Shown here one piece after another: positions 26,460 to 34,226 of a DNA stretch of 64,000 nt. The position numbers were made by a program, and so were the translations under genes. Positions within the stretch are counted from its first letter, which is position 1. The number at the start of each line of letters is the position of its first letter. Under the pieces are notes generated by a model. It did no database searches, was not told the DNA's origin, and saw only the letters and a list, made by a program, of their open reading frames with translations. Source of the DNA: Anaerotignum lactatifermentans (GTDB taxonomy: Bacteria > Bacillota > Clostridia > Lachnospirales > Anaerotignaceae); assembly GCF_016902535.1 (NCBI RefSeq), contig NZ_JACSNY010000011.1, positions 1 to 64,000 on the forward strand, read 5' to 3'.

Positions 26460-27124
26460 AACAGGAGCATCATACACCGGCGCAGATCGAGCGTGCCAGT
26501 ATGGAGATCATACAGCGGGAACTGGAGGAAAGAGGTATCTGCCTGCCGGAGGAAAACGCCCATGTGATCCGCAGAGTCATTCATACTACGGCGGATTTTG
26601 AATATGTGGAGAACCTCTATTTTTCGCCTTCGGCAGTAGGACGGGCCATGGAGACCCTGAAAACGGGGACGGTTATTGTGACGGATACCAATATGGCCAA
26701 AGCTGGCGTCAGCAAAGCCGCTTTGAAGAGACTGGGCGGGGAGGTATTCTGTTTTATGGCGGAGCCGGAAGTGACGGAAGAAGCCAGAAAACAGGGGAGC
26801 ACCAGAGCCGCCGCGGCCATGGAACTGGCGGGAGTCCGGTATCCCAAGGCGGTTTTTGCCGTTGGGAACGCGCCTACGGCATTGCTGAGGCTCTGCGAAC
26901 TGATGGAGGAAGGACTTCGTCCCGCCCTTGTTATCGGCGTGCCGGTGGGGTTTGTCAATGTGGTGGAAAGCAAGGAGCGGCTGGTAGAAACCTGCCGGAA
27001 ATATCACATTCCCGTCATTACCGCCATGGGGCGCAAGGGCGGCAGCAACGTGGCAGCGGCCATCTGCAACGCTTTGCTGTATCAGGCAGCGGAACTGATC
27101 CAGCCGGAAAAACGGGGCTGGTAA
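26456..27124 (+). CDS. cbiC: Cobalt-precorrin-8 methylmutase
   Basis: 222 residues with a TTG start that overlaps the cobO stop (TTGA). The next ATG in frame would cut into the conserved PAQIERASMEIIQRELEERG region, so the TTG is preferred. Family residues: VIRRVIHTTADFEYVENLYF with the catalytic histidine, and VTDTNMAKAGVSK. CbiC moves the C11 methyl group to C12, yielding cobyrinic acid. It is the last gene of the B12 operon. Confidence 0.92.
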   Translation: MKQEHHTPAQIERASMEIIQRELEERGICLPEENAHVIRRVIHTTADFEYVENLYFSPSAVGRAMETLKTGTVIVTDTNMAKAGVSKAALKRLGGEVFCFMAEPEVTEEARKQGSTRAAAAMELAGVRYPKAVFAVGNAPTALLRLCELMEEGLRPALVIGVPVGFVNVVESKERLVETCRKYHIPVITAMGRKGGSNVAAAICNALLYQAAELIQPEKRGW

Positions 27125-27140
27125 AGGAAACCAGAGAAAA

Positions 27141-27178
27141 ACAGCGGAAAAATCACATGGATTTTTCCGCTGTTTTTG
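27141..27178. terminator. Bidirectional terminator between the B12 operon and the DUF2812 gene
   Basis: Perfect 14-bp stem ACAGCGGAAAAATC / GATTTTTCCGCTGT, loop ACAT, with T-rich sequence on the right and A-rich on the left. It can serve both the plus-strand B12 operon and the convergent minus-strand gene. Confidence 0.85.
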
Positions 27179-28380
27179 TTATGCCAAAGGCAAATAAGTT
27201 TCGTCAAAGAGGGCGGTATACCCGTCAAGATGTTCCCGCAGATCCGCCGGGCCTTCGTAGCTGATGACCAGCATACGGCTCTCTTGGCGCAGGTACAGAA
27301 TCTGGCGGCCCAGGATTCTCTGCCAGCGGGCTTCATCGCAGCCTTCCAGAGCATAGGTTTCTTTCATCGTCTGGAATTTCCCCGAAAGTCCGGGAAATTC
27401 CTTTTGATTGGAAATCAAATCCAGACTGACGGCCTTCGCCAGCAGGGCGGAAGGAAATTCTCCGTAAAAAGTGGTTTGATAGGACGCTATGGTATATTCT
27501 GCGTCTCTGGCCTCTTCGTGGATGGAAAAATATACCGGCGCCAGGAAGGCACTCTGGCTGGTTACATAATTCCCGCTGTATTCATCGGAAGGATTGTAAG
27601 ACGGGAAGGTCCATTCTTCGGTAGAATACAGCGTTTCCATGGGAAGATAGGGAAGAGGGGCGGAGACTTCCGCCAGAGAAAGGCGGAGGGTGTCTTTTTC
27701 GTCCATGGCCCGCAGTTTTCCCAGGAAGGGCGTCAGGAAGGCCAGCGTCAGGACAATAAGCAAAATTTCCGCCAGAAGGATCGACCGGTAGGAGCCTTTA
27801 TGGGAAAGAGAATAGCCCTTTGCTAACATCCTTTTTCGCCGCAGGAGCCGGAAAAAAGGATACAGAACCAGTATGGCGGCCAACAGGAAATAGCCAGTCA
27901 GGAACAGAGACAGGCGGGGATAGGTGATGAAAAAAGTGGGCCGGTACAGGGGCATTGCCAGAAAGACGCCCAGCAGTACCAGTATGGCCAGAGAAACGAG
28001 GCCGTAGCTCCGAAGCATCCGGCCGTAGGCCCGACTCTGCACCAGAGGATCGCTGTGGATTTCCGGCGCGTCCGCTGTTTCAGCGGCAAAGACATAGAAA
28101 AAGTGGGACAGAGGCGCCACATAGCGCCAGCCGTATTCCGCGTAAAGCTCTGTCATTTGCCGGGGAGGCATGCGGGAGGTATCCGGCGCCGCCTCCAGCC
28201 GGTAGCGGACAGAAGCGGCCACGTTTTTTTCAAACCGCCACAGAGGCGGAAAATAAGAAACATGTTCCAGAAACCAGCCTTTTTTGGCCATGGTTTCCAA
28301 AAAATGCTCTATGGCCTCGGGAAAGGCGGGGGGCAGGAAAAAAGGCAGGAAAAGGCGCTCTGCAAAAGATTTTTTTTCAT
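27179..28380 (-). CDS. DUF2812-family membrane protein, start out of frame at an A8 tract
   Basis: About 400 residues if read from the ATG that overlaps the PadR stop. N-terminal DUF2812-like region: FPEAIEHFLETMAKKGWFLEHVSYFPPLWRFEK, near residue 20-55. Four hydrophobic segments follow (SYGLVSLAILVLLGVFLAM, LFLTGYFLLAAILVLYPFF, ILLAEILLIVLTLAF among them), then an extracellular C-terminal part. The ATG at 28380-28378 is followed by eight A and is out of frame with the body; nine A would join them. PadR/DUF2812 pairs are common in Firmicutes. Function unknown, presumably regulated by the PadR protein. Confidence 0.7.
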
Positions 28381-28712
28381 AAAGATCCCTCCTCTTGGGG
28401 ATGGTCATTTTCTTCCTGGGCATCCAGCAGACAGCGGCGCAGGCGTTCCACTTCCTCCAGATAGACCTGCCGTCCCCGTTCGGTGATGCGGTAGGTGCGT
28501 TTCCGGCCATGGACGGAGGTTTCCCGCAGAAGGCCCTCTTCCTGAAATTTTGCCAGAATGGTATAAAGTGTGCCAGGGCCCAGCTGGATCCGGTCATGGG
28601 TCTTTTGCCGGATATATTCCGCCGCGTCCACACCGCAACGCTCTTCTTTCAGAAATGCCATCAGGACATAAAACATGGTTTCGGTCAAAAGCTCCAGAGA
28701 TTTTTTTGCCAT
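28377..28712 (-). CDS. PadR-family transcriptional regulator
   Basis: 111 residues, PadR subfamily of winged-helix repressors: LLTETMFYVLMAFLKEERCGVDAAEYIRQKTHDRIQLGPGTLYTILAKFQEEGLLRE, then GRKRTYRITERGRQVYLEEVERL. GPGTLYxxLxxLxxxGLL is the recognition-helix signature. It lies upstream of, and overlaps by ATGA, the DUF2812 gene. A perfect double palindrome sits 20 bases ahead of its start, so it most likely represses its own operon. Confidence 0.9.
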   Translation of the reverse strand: MAKKSLELLTETMFYVLMAFLKEERCGVDAAEYIRQKTHDRIQLGPGTLYTILAKFQEEGLLRETSVHGRKRTYRITERGRQVYLEEVERLRRCLLDAQEENDHPQEEGSL

Positions 28713-28731
28713 GGGCAGTCACTTCCTTTTA

Positions 28732-28761
28732 ATATCGAGACTCGATATCGTATAACGATAT
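28732..28761. promoter_or_regulatory. Double palindromic operator for the PadR protein
   Basis: Two overlapping perfect palindromes: ATATCGAG-A-CTCGATAT (28732-28748) and ATATCGT-ATA-ACGATAT (28745-28761), sharing ATAT. They lie immediately upstream of the padR-type gene on the minus strand. Such ATATCG...CGATAT sites fit dimeric winged-helix repressors; binding by this PadR is inference. Confidence 0.65.
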
Positions 28762-28867
28762 TATATGCGAAAAAAGAGATTTTGTCAAAGGGGGAAAGAG
28801 GAGGGGGAATTGCCATTCTGTCCGGGGTTTTGGTGATTTTATTTCATGGAAAGAAAGACAGATGTGC

Positions 28868-28896
28868 TTTACTTGCGGACGAATTTGGCTTAATAT
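28868..28896 (+). promoter_or_regulatory. Probable promoter of the panB operon
   Basis: TTTACT, 17-base spacer, TAATAT, about 50 bases upstream of panB. An overlapping alternative -10 (TATAGT) lies four bases downstream. Confidence 0.45.
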
Positions 28897-28944
28897 AGTA
28901 ATAGAAAAAAATGGAAAGGGCAACAGAAGAAAGGAGCAGATGTT

Positions 28945-29811
28945 ATGGCTAAGAAAAAAACAATACTGGATCTGTACAAAATGAAAGAAAACGGCGAGAA
29001 GGCGGCATGGATCGTATTATATGACAGCTGCTTCGCTTCTTACGCAGAGGAAGCCGGTGTGGATATGATCCTCTGCGGCGACTCCATGGGCATGATTGTT
29101 TACGGCAACGCCGGAACAGTGCCTGTAACGATGGATATGAGCATTGCCCATTGTCAGGGGGTACGCAAAGGCGCGCCCAATACGTATCTGATCGGTGATC
29201 TGCCCTTTGGCAGCTATCATATCAGTGCAGAGGACGCCGTAAGAAATGCCATCCGGTTCTATAAAGAGGCGGATGTGGACGCCGTGAAGCTGGAAGGCGG
29301 TGTGGCTGTGGCCGATAAAATTAAGGCCATTACCGAGGCGGGCATGGTTGTATTTGGCCATATCGGCCTGACCCCTCAGAGTTCCGCGTCCATGGGTGGT
29401 TTCAAGGCCCAGGGCAGAACGGTGGAAAGCGCCAAAGCTATTATTGAGGATGCTATTGCCGTATATAAGGCAGGGGCAAGAACACTGCTGCTGGAAGGTG
29501 TACCGGAAGAAATCTGCGCTTATGTACATAAAATGCTGCCCATCCCTGTTTATGGTATCGGCGCCGGCATTGACTGCGATGGTCAGGTTATTCTGGCGGC
29601 AGACTCTCTGGGAATGTACAAAAACTTTACGCCGAAATTCGCCAAGAAGTATGTGGATATTGCCGCTATGGCAACACAGGGCATTGAGGACTATGTAAAA
29701 GAGGTTAAGGAAGAGGCGTTCCCCGCACCGGAGCATAAGTATAAAATTTCCGGTGACCCCGAGGAATTCGCAAAGCTCTTCGAGGAAATGAAGCCGTTTT
29801 TTGAGAAATGA
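28945..29811 (+). CDS. panB: 3-methyl-2-oxobutanoate hydroxymethyltransferase (PanB family)
   Basis: 288 residues. PanB transfers a hydroxymethyl group from methylenetetrahydrofolate to ketoisovalerate on the way to pantothenate. Expected residues are present: metal-binding Asp in CGDSMGM and IGDLPFGSY, AVKLEGG with Lys and Glu, GHIGLTPQS, and LLLEGVPEE with the catalytic Glu. There is no panC or panD nearby; instead an aminotransferase and a cyclase-family hydrolase follow. The true substrate could therefore be another 2-oxo acid. AGGAGCAG precedes the ATG. Confidence 0.88.
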   Translation: MAKKKTILDLYKMKENGEKAAWIVLYDSCFASYAEEAGVDMILCGDSMGMIVYGNAGTVPVTMDMSIAHCQGVRKGAPNTYLIGDLPFGSYHISAEDAVRNAIRFYKEADVDAVKLEGGVAVADKIKAITEAGMVVFGHIGLTPQSSASMGGFKAQGRTVESAKAIIEDAIAVYKAGARTLLLEGVPEEICAYVHKMLPIPVYGIGAGIDCDGQVILAADSLGMYKNFTPKFAKKYVDIAAMATQGIEDYVKEVKEEAFPAPEHKYKISGDPEEFAKLFEEMKPFFEK

Positions 29812-29844
29812 TCTGAGTTTGAACTTGTGTAAGGAGGGGTGAAT

Positions 29845-31041
29845 ATGCCGAAATTTGCACAAAGAATGCAGGATATGGAAAATACTGCCGTCATTATCCG
29901 CGGCCTGTTTAACGCCATGGGCGACCCGGAGACCATTTCCTTCGGCGGCGGCGCACCGGCCAAGGAAGGCTTGCCGGTGGATATTGTAAGGGAAATCTGC
30001 GCGGATGTTCTGACAGAAGAAAAGCGGGGGCAGGAAGCGCTGCAGTATGGTGCCGTACTGGGGGTAGCAGACCTGCGGCAGGCCGTTTGTGATGTGCTGC
30101 TGGCGCCTAAGGGACTGTCGCCGTCTCCTGATGAAATACTGATCGTAAACGGCGGCCTGGAGACGATGAATCTGCTTTGTCAGGTATTTATTGATCCCGG
30201 TGATGTGATTCTGGTGGAATCCCCCACATTTGTTCACTGTGTGGAGATCTTTGAGATGTTCCAGGCCAAATGTATCGCCGTGGAATGTGACGATCAGGGG
30301 CTGGTTATGGAGGATGTGGAACGAAAGATCAAGGAGTATCATCCGAAATTTGTTTATGTGATTCCCACTTTCCAGAACCCTACGGGCAAGACTCTGCCTG
30401 TGGATCGGAGAAAACGGCTGGCGGAGCTGGGCAGTCAGTATGATGTTATCATTCTGGAGGATGACCCTTATCAGGAGCTGCGTTACAGCGGAGAAGCCCT
30501 GCCGCCCATCAAGTGCTTCGATAAAACGGGTCATACCGTATACGCCAACAGCTTTTCCAAGATCTTTTCTCCCGGCAGCAGACTGGGGTTTGTCTATACG
30601 AAAAAGGAATGGATCGCAAGGCTCTTTGACGCCAAAACGGCCACCAATTCCCATACATCTACTTTCGCGCAGGTTATCTGTGCCGAGTTCTTCAAACGGG
30701 GATATTTCCCGGAACATCTGGAAAAGATCCGGGCTATCCACAGAGAACGCCGGGACGCTATGATGGCGGCCATTGACAAATATCTGCCGGAAGGCACAAA
30801 ACGGGTATTTCCTGACGGTGGTCTGTTTACCTGGGTGGAACTGCCGGGGAACATCGACACTACCGCGCTGTTGAAGGAAGCCAACGAAAACCATGTACAC
30901 TATATCGCCGGGGAAGGCTTCTTTACAGAAGGCGGAGGAAAGGGCAAAAACTGTATGCGTATCAGCTTCGGCAATGTGACGCCGGAACAGATCGACGTTG
31001 GTATGAAGCGGCTGGGTGACCTGATCCGCTCGAAATTATAA
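29845..31041 (+). CDS. PLP-dependent aminotransferase (2-aminoadipate / LysN-like class I)
   Basis: 398 residues. Pattern of the MocR/LysN-like class I family: ISFGGGAPAKEGLPVDIV, LQYGAVLGVADLRQAV, ILIVNGGLETMNLLCQVFIDPGDVILVESPTF, VIPTFQNPTGKTL, ILEDDPYQELRY, and the PLP lysine in NSFSKIFSPGSRLGF. AAGGAGGGGTGAAT precedes the ATG; a GTG two codons earlier overlaps the ribosome site. It may supply or remove the 2-oxo acid used by the PanB homologue next door. The specific substrate cannot be told from the sequence. Confidence 0.88.
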   Translation: MPKFAQRMQDMENTAVIIRGLFNAMGDPETISFGGGAPAKEGLPVDIVREICADVLTEEKRGQEALQYGAVLGVADLRQAVCDVLLAPKGLSPSPDEILIVNGGLETMNLLCQVFIDPGDVILVESPTFVHCVEIFEMFQAKCIAVECDDQGLVMEDVERKIKEYHPKFVYVIPTFQNPTGKTLPVDRRKRLAELGSQYDVIILEDDPYQELRYSGEALPPIKCFDKTGHTVYANSFSKIFSPGSRLGFVYTKKEWIARLFDAKTATNSHTSTFAQVICAEFFKRGYFPEHLEKIRAIHRERRDAMMAAIDKYLPEGTKRVFPDGGLFTWVELPGNIDTTALLKEANENHVHYIAGEGFFTEGGGKGKNCMRISFGNVTPEQIDVGMKRLGDLIRSKL

Positions 31042-31077
31042 ACAAAAGAGAAAATACCGGAATAAAGGAGGGGTTTT

Positions 31078-31812
31078 ATGAGCCAAAAAGGATTATGGAA
31101 TGAACTGGAAAAATGGAAAAAGGAATACAAATTTGTGGACCTTTCTTATGAAGTGTCCCCGCAGACGCCCCACTGGTCGGGATTCCCGGCAATGAGCGTT
31201 GCCATGAAATTTGACTATCCCGATGGGTTCCGGGTACATGAGTTTACTATGGTCAGCCAGTACGGCACCCACGTGGACGCGCCCCTGCATTTTGTAAAGG
31301 ATACCAAGGGGCTGCATGAAATCCCCGTGGAAGAAATGATCCTGCCTCTGTGCGTCATTGACGTGACGGACAAAGTGGCGGCAAATGTGGACTATGCCGT
31401 AACGGAGGAAGATATCAAAAAATGGGAGGAACAGTACGGACGTATCCCTGACCGGGCTTTTGTGGCTATCCGCAGTGACTGGTCCAAACGCACCGATCTG
31501 GATAACTGCGATGCCGAGGGAAACAAGCATTATCCCGGCTGGAATATTGAGGCGCTGAAGTTCCTGGTAGAACAGCGGGATGTTGTGGCAGTGGGACATG
31601 AGACCTCCGATACGGACGCGCCTGCGGATTCTTCCAAACACGGCTATATCTGTGAATATTACATTCTGGAGCAGAACCGGTATCAGATTGAGCTGATGAA
31701 GGATCTGTCAGAAGTGCCGCCGGTAGGCAGCCTGATTTTCTGCGGATTCCCGAAAGCGAAGGACGCGGCTGGATTTACGGCAAGATGTATTGCTGTTTGC
31801 CCGAAGGAATAA
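31078..31812 (+). CDS. Cyclase-family metal-dependent hydrolase (kynurenine formamidase-like)
   Basis: 244 residues. The family motif HxGTHxDxPxHF appears as QYGTHVDAPLHF near residue 61, followed by RSDWSKR, GHETSDTDAP and YILEQNRYQIELMKDL. Members are zinc or manganese amidohydrolases such as kynurenine formamidase and isatin hydrolase. It is the third gene of the panB operon and ends at a strong terminator. Hydrolysis of an N-acyl or formyl compound is likely, but the substrate is not known. Confidence 0.85.
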   Translation: MSQKGLWNELEKWKKEYKFVDLSYEVSPQTPHWSGFPAMSVAMKFDYPDGFRVHEFTMVSQYGTHVDAPLHFVKDTKGLHEIPVEEMILPLCVIDVTDKVAANVDYAVTEEDIKKWEEQYGRIPDRAFVAIRSDWSKRTDLDNCDAEGNKHYPGWNIEALKFLVEQRDVVAVGHETSDTDAPADSSKHGYICEYYILEQNRYQIELMKDLSEVPPVGSLIFCGFPKAKDAAGFTARCIAVCPKE

Positions 31813-31832
31813 AAACCGAATTAAATAAAAGG

Positions 31833-31879
31833 GGGACAGATTCTTTTCGCAAAAGGGAAAGAAGCTGTCTCTTTTTTTC
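31833..31879 (+). terminator. Terminator of the panB operon
   Basis: GACAG-x-TTCTTTTC / GGAAAGAAG-x-CTGTC stem followed by TCTTTTTTT. Confidence 0.8.
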
Positions 31880-32241
31880 ATAATAGGGAAAGCAAAAGCG
31901 AAGAAATTTCATGGGTGGTTTAAAAAATTTTCACATGGACACAAACGTTTGTCATGTATCACAAGGAAACAGAAGGAATATTTTGTTTGGAAGGGGGCGG
32001 AATAAAAAGAATAAAGGATTTATTCATAAATATAATAGATATATTTCATAGGATAAAAGACGACATGATTTCCCTTTTTTTTCGGGAGAAAAAAGAAATG
32101 GCTGGAATACAACAGTTTATATGAAATATTATTCGCTTTACGAAAAAAACACAATGTTTTATGATAAATACATAAACAGTGGTATACAAGAGAGAAGACG
32201 CTGAATAGAAGAAAACGACAGAGAAAGGGAAGGTGATCCGT
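31880..32241. other. AT-rich gene-free stretch
   Basis: No credible coding frame. The sequence is much more A+T-rich than the surroundings and contains a perfect 12-bp palindrome ACAAACGTTTGT at 31941-31952 that could be an operator. I cannot pick a single promoter with confidence. Confidence 0.6.
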
Positions 32242-32748
32242 ATGAGTAAAAAGGCGACATTTATCTGGTGTATTGGGTTAGGTCTTTTGGACGGTTTGTA
32301 TTGTATTTTATGTTCTCATCTGCCGCATATTCAAAATTATATGTGGATCGGGTTTATCTCTCTTCCCATTTATTTCTGCGGCGGCGCTGTATTGAAAGAA
32401 CTGCCGCGGTATTTCTGCTGCGCGGCCAGCGGTGTGCTCTGGGGAGCCCTGACGCTGGTAGTGCTGGGGATGGGACTGTTTGCAAACTCTGATGTGAATA
32501 TGCTGATTGTAGTTACTGTGATTGTATGCATCTGCTGCTTTGTGCATCTGGGACTTTTGACAGAGGACAAAGCGGGCGGACTGTTCTGCAACTGCCCGAT
32601 GGTATTTGGCGGATTTGCGGCTATTTTCTCTCAGGGAACAGCGGAGCTGCCCTGGGTCATCGCTACACTGACTATGGGTCTTGTGCTGGGCTGGATCATG
32701 GGCGCCATTGCAGCGCCGATCGGAAAAATGGTTGATGGCGCAAAATAA
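32242..32748 (+). CDS. Small integral membrane protein, DUF1097-like
   Basis: 168 residues with five hydrophobic segments. Features of DUF1097: FISLPIYFCGGA near residue 40, WGALTLVVLGMGLFANSDVNMLIVV, LLTEDKAGGLFCNCPMVFGGFAAIFSQG, and a C-terminal GWIMGAIAAPIG. AAGGTGAT upstream supports this ATG rather than a GTG three codons earlier. Function unknown. The LysR-type gene follows in the same direction after a terminator. Confidence 0.75.
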   Translation: MSKKATFIWCIGLGLLDGLYCILCSHLPHIQNYMWIGFISLPIYFCGGAVLKELPRYFCCAASGVLWGALTLVVLGMGLFANSDVNMLIVVTVIVCICCFVHLGLLTEDKAGGLFCNCPMVFGGFAAIFSQGTAELPWVIATLTMGLVLGWIMGAIAAPIGKMVDGAK

Positions 32749-32798
32749 GTAAAGCAGGAAAACAATGTGCGGGAAAACATTTTTTTGAGATTCCAAAA

Positions 32799-32857
32799 GG
32801 GAGAAGACAAGGACGTGCATCAGATAAGAATATGCTGGCGCGCCCTTTTCTCCTTTT
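32799..32857 (+). terminator. Possible terminator after the DUF1097-like gene
   Basis: GGAGAA-x-AAGG on the left pairs imperfectly with CCTTTTCTCC followed by T5. It has a long, partly paired loop. Confidence 0.45.
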
Positions 32858-32961
32858 TATAGTTGAATTTAATTCATGGAATTTCGTGTAAAAAGAAAGA
32901 TTTTTTCTGTTCTGAAAAGATGGAATATGCCAAAAAAACTGCGGAAAGGTGGGTGAGAGGT

Positions 32962-33900
32962 ATGTCATTATGGAATTATGAGATATTTGATTTGATTGTT
33001 ACTACGGGAAATTTGAGAAAAGCGGCAGAATTGATGCATCTTACGCCTTCTGCGGTGAGCCATTCTCTGATGAAGCTGGAGAAGGAATTTGGACTTCCGC
33101 TGCTGGTACGGGATCGCAACGGCATTGAACTGACGGAATATGGGAAAGAGCTTCTGCCTCATATCCGCTCCATACTGGCTATGGATAAAAAACTAAAAGA
33201 GGAGATTAACAGCATTACGGGAAGACTCCGGGGCAGTGTACGTATCGGTGCCTTCAACAGTATCTGCTGTACCTGGATTCCGCATCTGGTACGGCAGATG
33301 CAGACAGAATATCCGGATGTAGAAATCAGTATCATGCAAAACGGCTATGAGGCATTGGAAAGAGGACTTTTGGACGGTATTTTAGATCTGGTTTTTGTAT
33401 CTATCCCGCCCAAGTACAATATTTCGGCCATCCCTCTGATGCGGGGCAGGCTGCTGTGCATTACGCCTATGGATTTTATCCCGGAAAATAAGGAATATAT
33501 CACCCTGAAAGAAATCCGCCAGATGCGGATTATTACGCCGGGAACAGGATCGGATTTTGATGCCATCGCTTTTATGAAGGCAAATCATCTGGAACTGAAA
33601 ACACCCCATAATATCATCGACGACAGTTCCATTATCGCGCTGGTGGAAAGCGGACTTGGCATCAGTATTATACCGGAGCTGGTGCTCCAGCGGCTGAAAG
33701 GGCAGGTGGGCATCTACCCCATTGAGGGAGCGCCTTACCGTACCATTGGCCTTGCCACCCAGAAAAATATGTTTGTATCCTCCGCTACGGATGCTATGCT
33801 GAAAATGATACTGAATTATGTTCACAGCCAGTATCCGCAGGACCCTCCCTATTTCCGCAAGCAGAACGCGGAAGAGAAGGCGGAGGGAGGCATGGAATAA
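32962..33900 (+). CDS. LysR-family transcriptional regulator
   Basis: 312 residues. N-terminal winged helix-turn-helix: YEIFDLIVTTGNLRKAAELMHLTPSAVSHSLMKLEKEFGLPLLVRDRNGIELTEYGKELL. Effector domain from about residue 90 (GSVRIGAFNSICCTWIPHLVRQMQTEYPDVEISI ... ESGLGISIIPELVL). GGTGGGTGAGAGGT precedes the ATG. Target genes are not evident; the upstream membrane protein and the DUF2589 operon downstream are candidates. Confidence 0.92.
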   Translation: MSLWNYEIFDLIVTTGNLRKAAELMHLTPSAVSHSLMKLEKEFGLPLLVRDRNGIELTEYGKELLPHIRSILAMDKKLKEEINSITGRLRGSVRIGAFNSICCTWIPHLVRQMQTEYPDVEISIMQNGYEALERGLLDGILDLVFVSIPPKYNISAIPLMRGRLLCITPMDFIPENKEYITLKEIRQMRIITPGTGSDFDAIAFMKANHLELKTPHNIIDDSSIIALVESGLGISIIPELVLQRLKGQVGIYPIEGAPYRTIGLATQKNMFVSSATDAMLKMILNYVHSQYPQDPPYFRKQNAEEKAEGGME

Positions 33901-34077
33901 GGCTTTTGACAGAAGGAAAACAGCTTTTGAAAAAAGAGGATATTGCATGAGACAGTTTGATAGAAAGCAGATATCGCTGGAATCTTTGTGGGAGCAAAGA
34001 ATTCCGGCGATTTTTTTTGAAAGTGTGTACTTATAAGGGGCGTTGTAACAGTGTTTCTTAAAAAATAGGGGGAAACG
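33901..34077. other. Intergenic stretch between the LysR gene and the DUF2589 operon
   Basis: Short frames exist, such as a 29-codon one at 33948-34037, but with only moderate ribosome sites and no recognisable features. No clear terminator. Confidence 0.4.
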
Positions 34078-34212
34078 ATGTTTTCCTGGGTGGAATCAGT
34101 TTTTGTGAAGGTGTGGAAATGGGACAAAGACTGGTATAATGATAAAATAGGGATCATAGTATGTACCGAGAAAGGTGCAGGAACTGGTATGACAGGCATA
34201 TTTAAAACATAA
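34078..34212 (+). CDS. Possible 44-aa peptide gene ahead of the DUF2589 operon
   Basis: ATG after AGGGGGAAACG, a good ribosome site. The product starts MFSWVESVFVKVWKWDKD and ends TEKGAGTGMTGIFKT, with one cysteine followed by several threonines. The stop codon touches the ribosome site of the DUF2589 gene. It might be a substrate peptide of the LanM-like enzyme of this operon. Against this, an extended -10 promoter lies inside the frame, so it could be a chance reading frame. Confidence 0.3.
   Translation: MFSWVESVFVKVWKWDKDWYNDKIGIIVCTEKGAGTGMTGIFKT
34132..34140 (+). promoter_or_regulatory. Extended -10 promoter for the DUF2589 operon
   Basis: TGGTATAAT, a perfect extended -10 element, about 87 bases upstream of the DUF2589 start. 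No good -35 is visible at 17 bases, as often for extended -10 promoters. Confidence 0.45.
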
Positions 34213-34226
34213 AGGAGGAATGTAGT

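Noticed and set aside
29017-30900. 627-codon minus-strand open frame opposite panB and the aminotransferase
   Set aside because: Antisense shadow of two clear genes; no recognisable motif.
33948-34037. 29-codon frame after the LysR gene
   Set aside because: No cysteine, weak ribosome site and no similarity to a leader peptide; left as unassigned.
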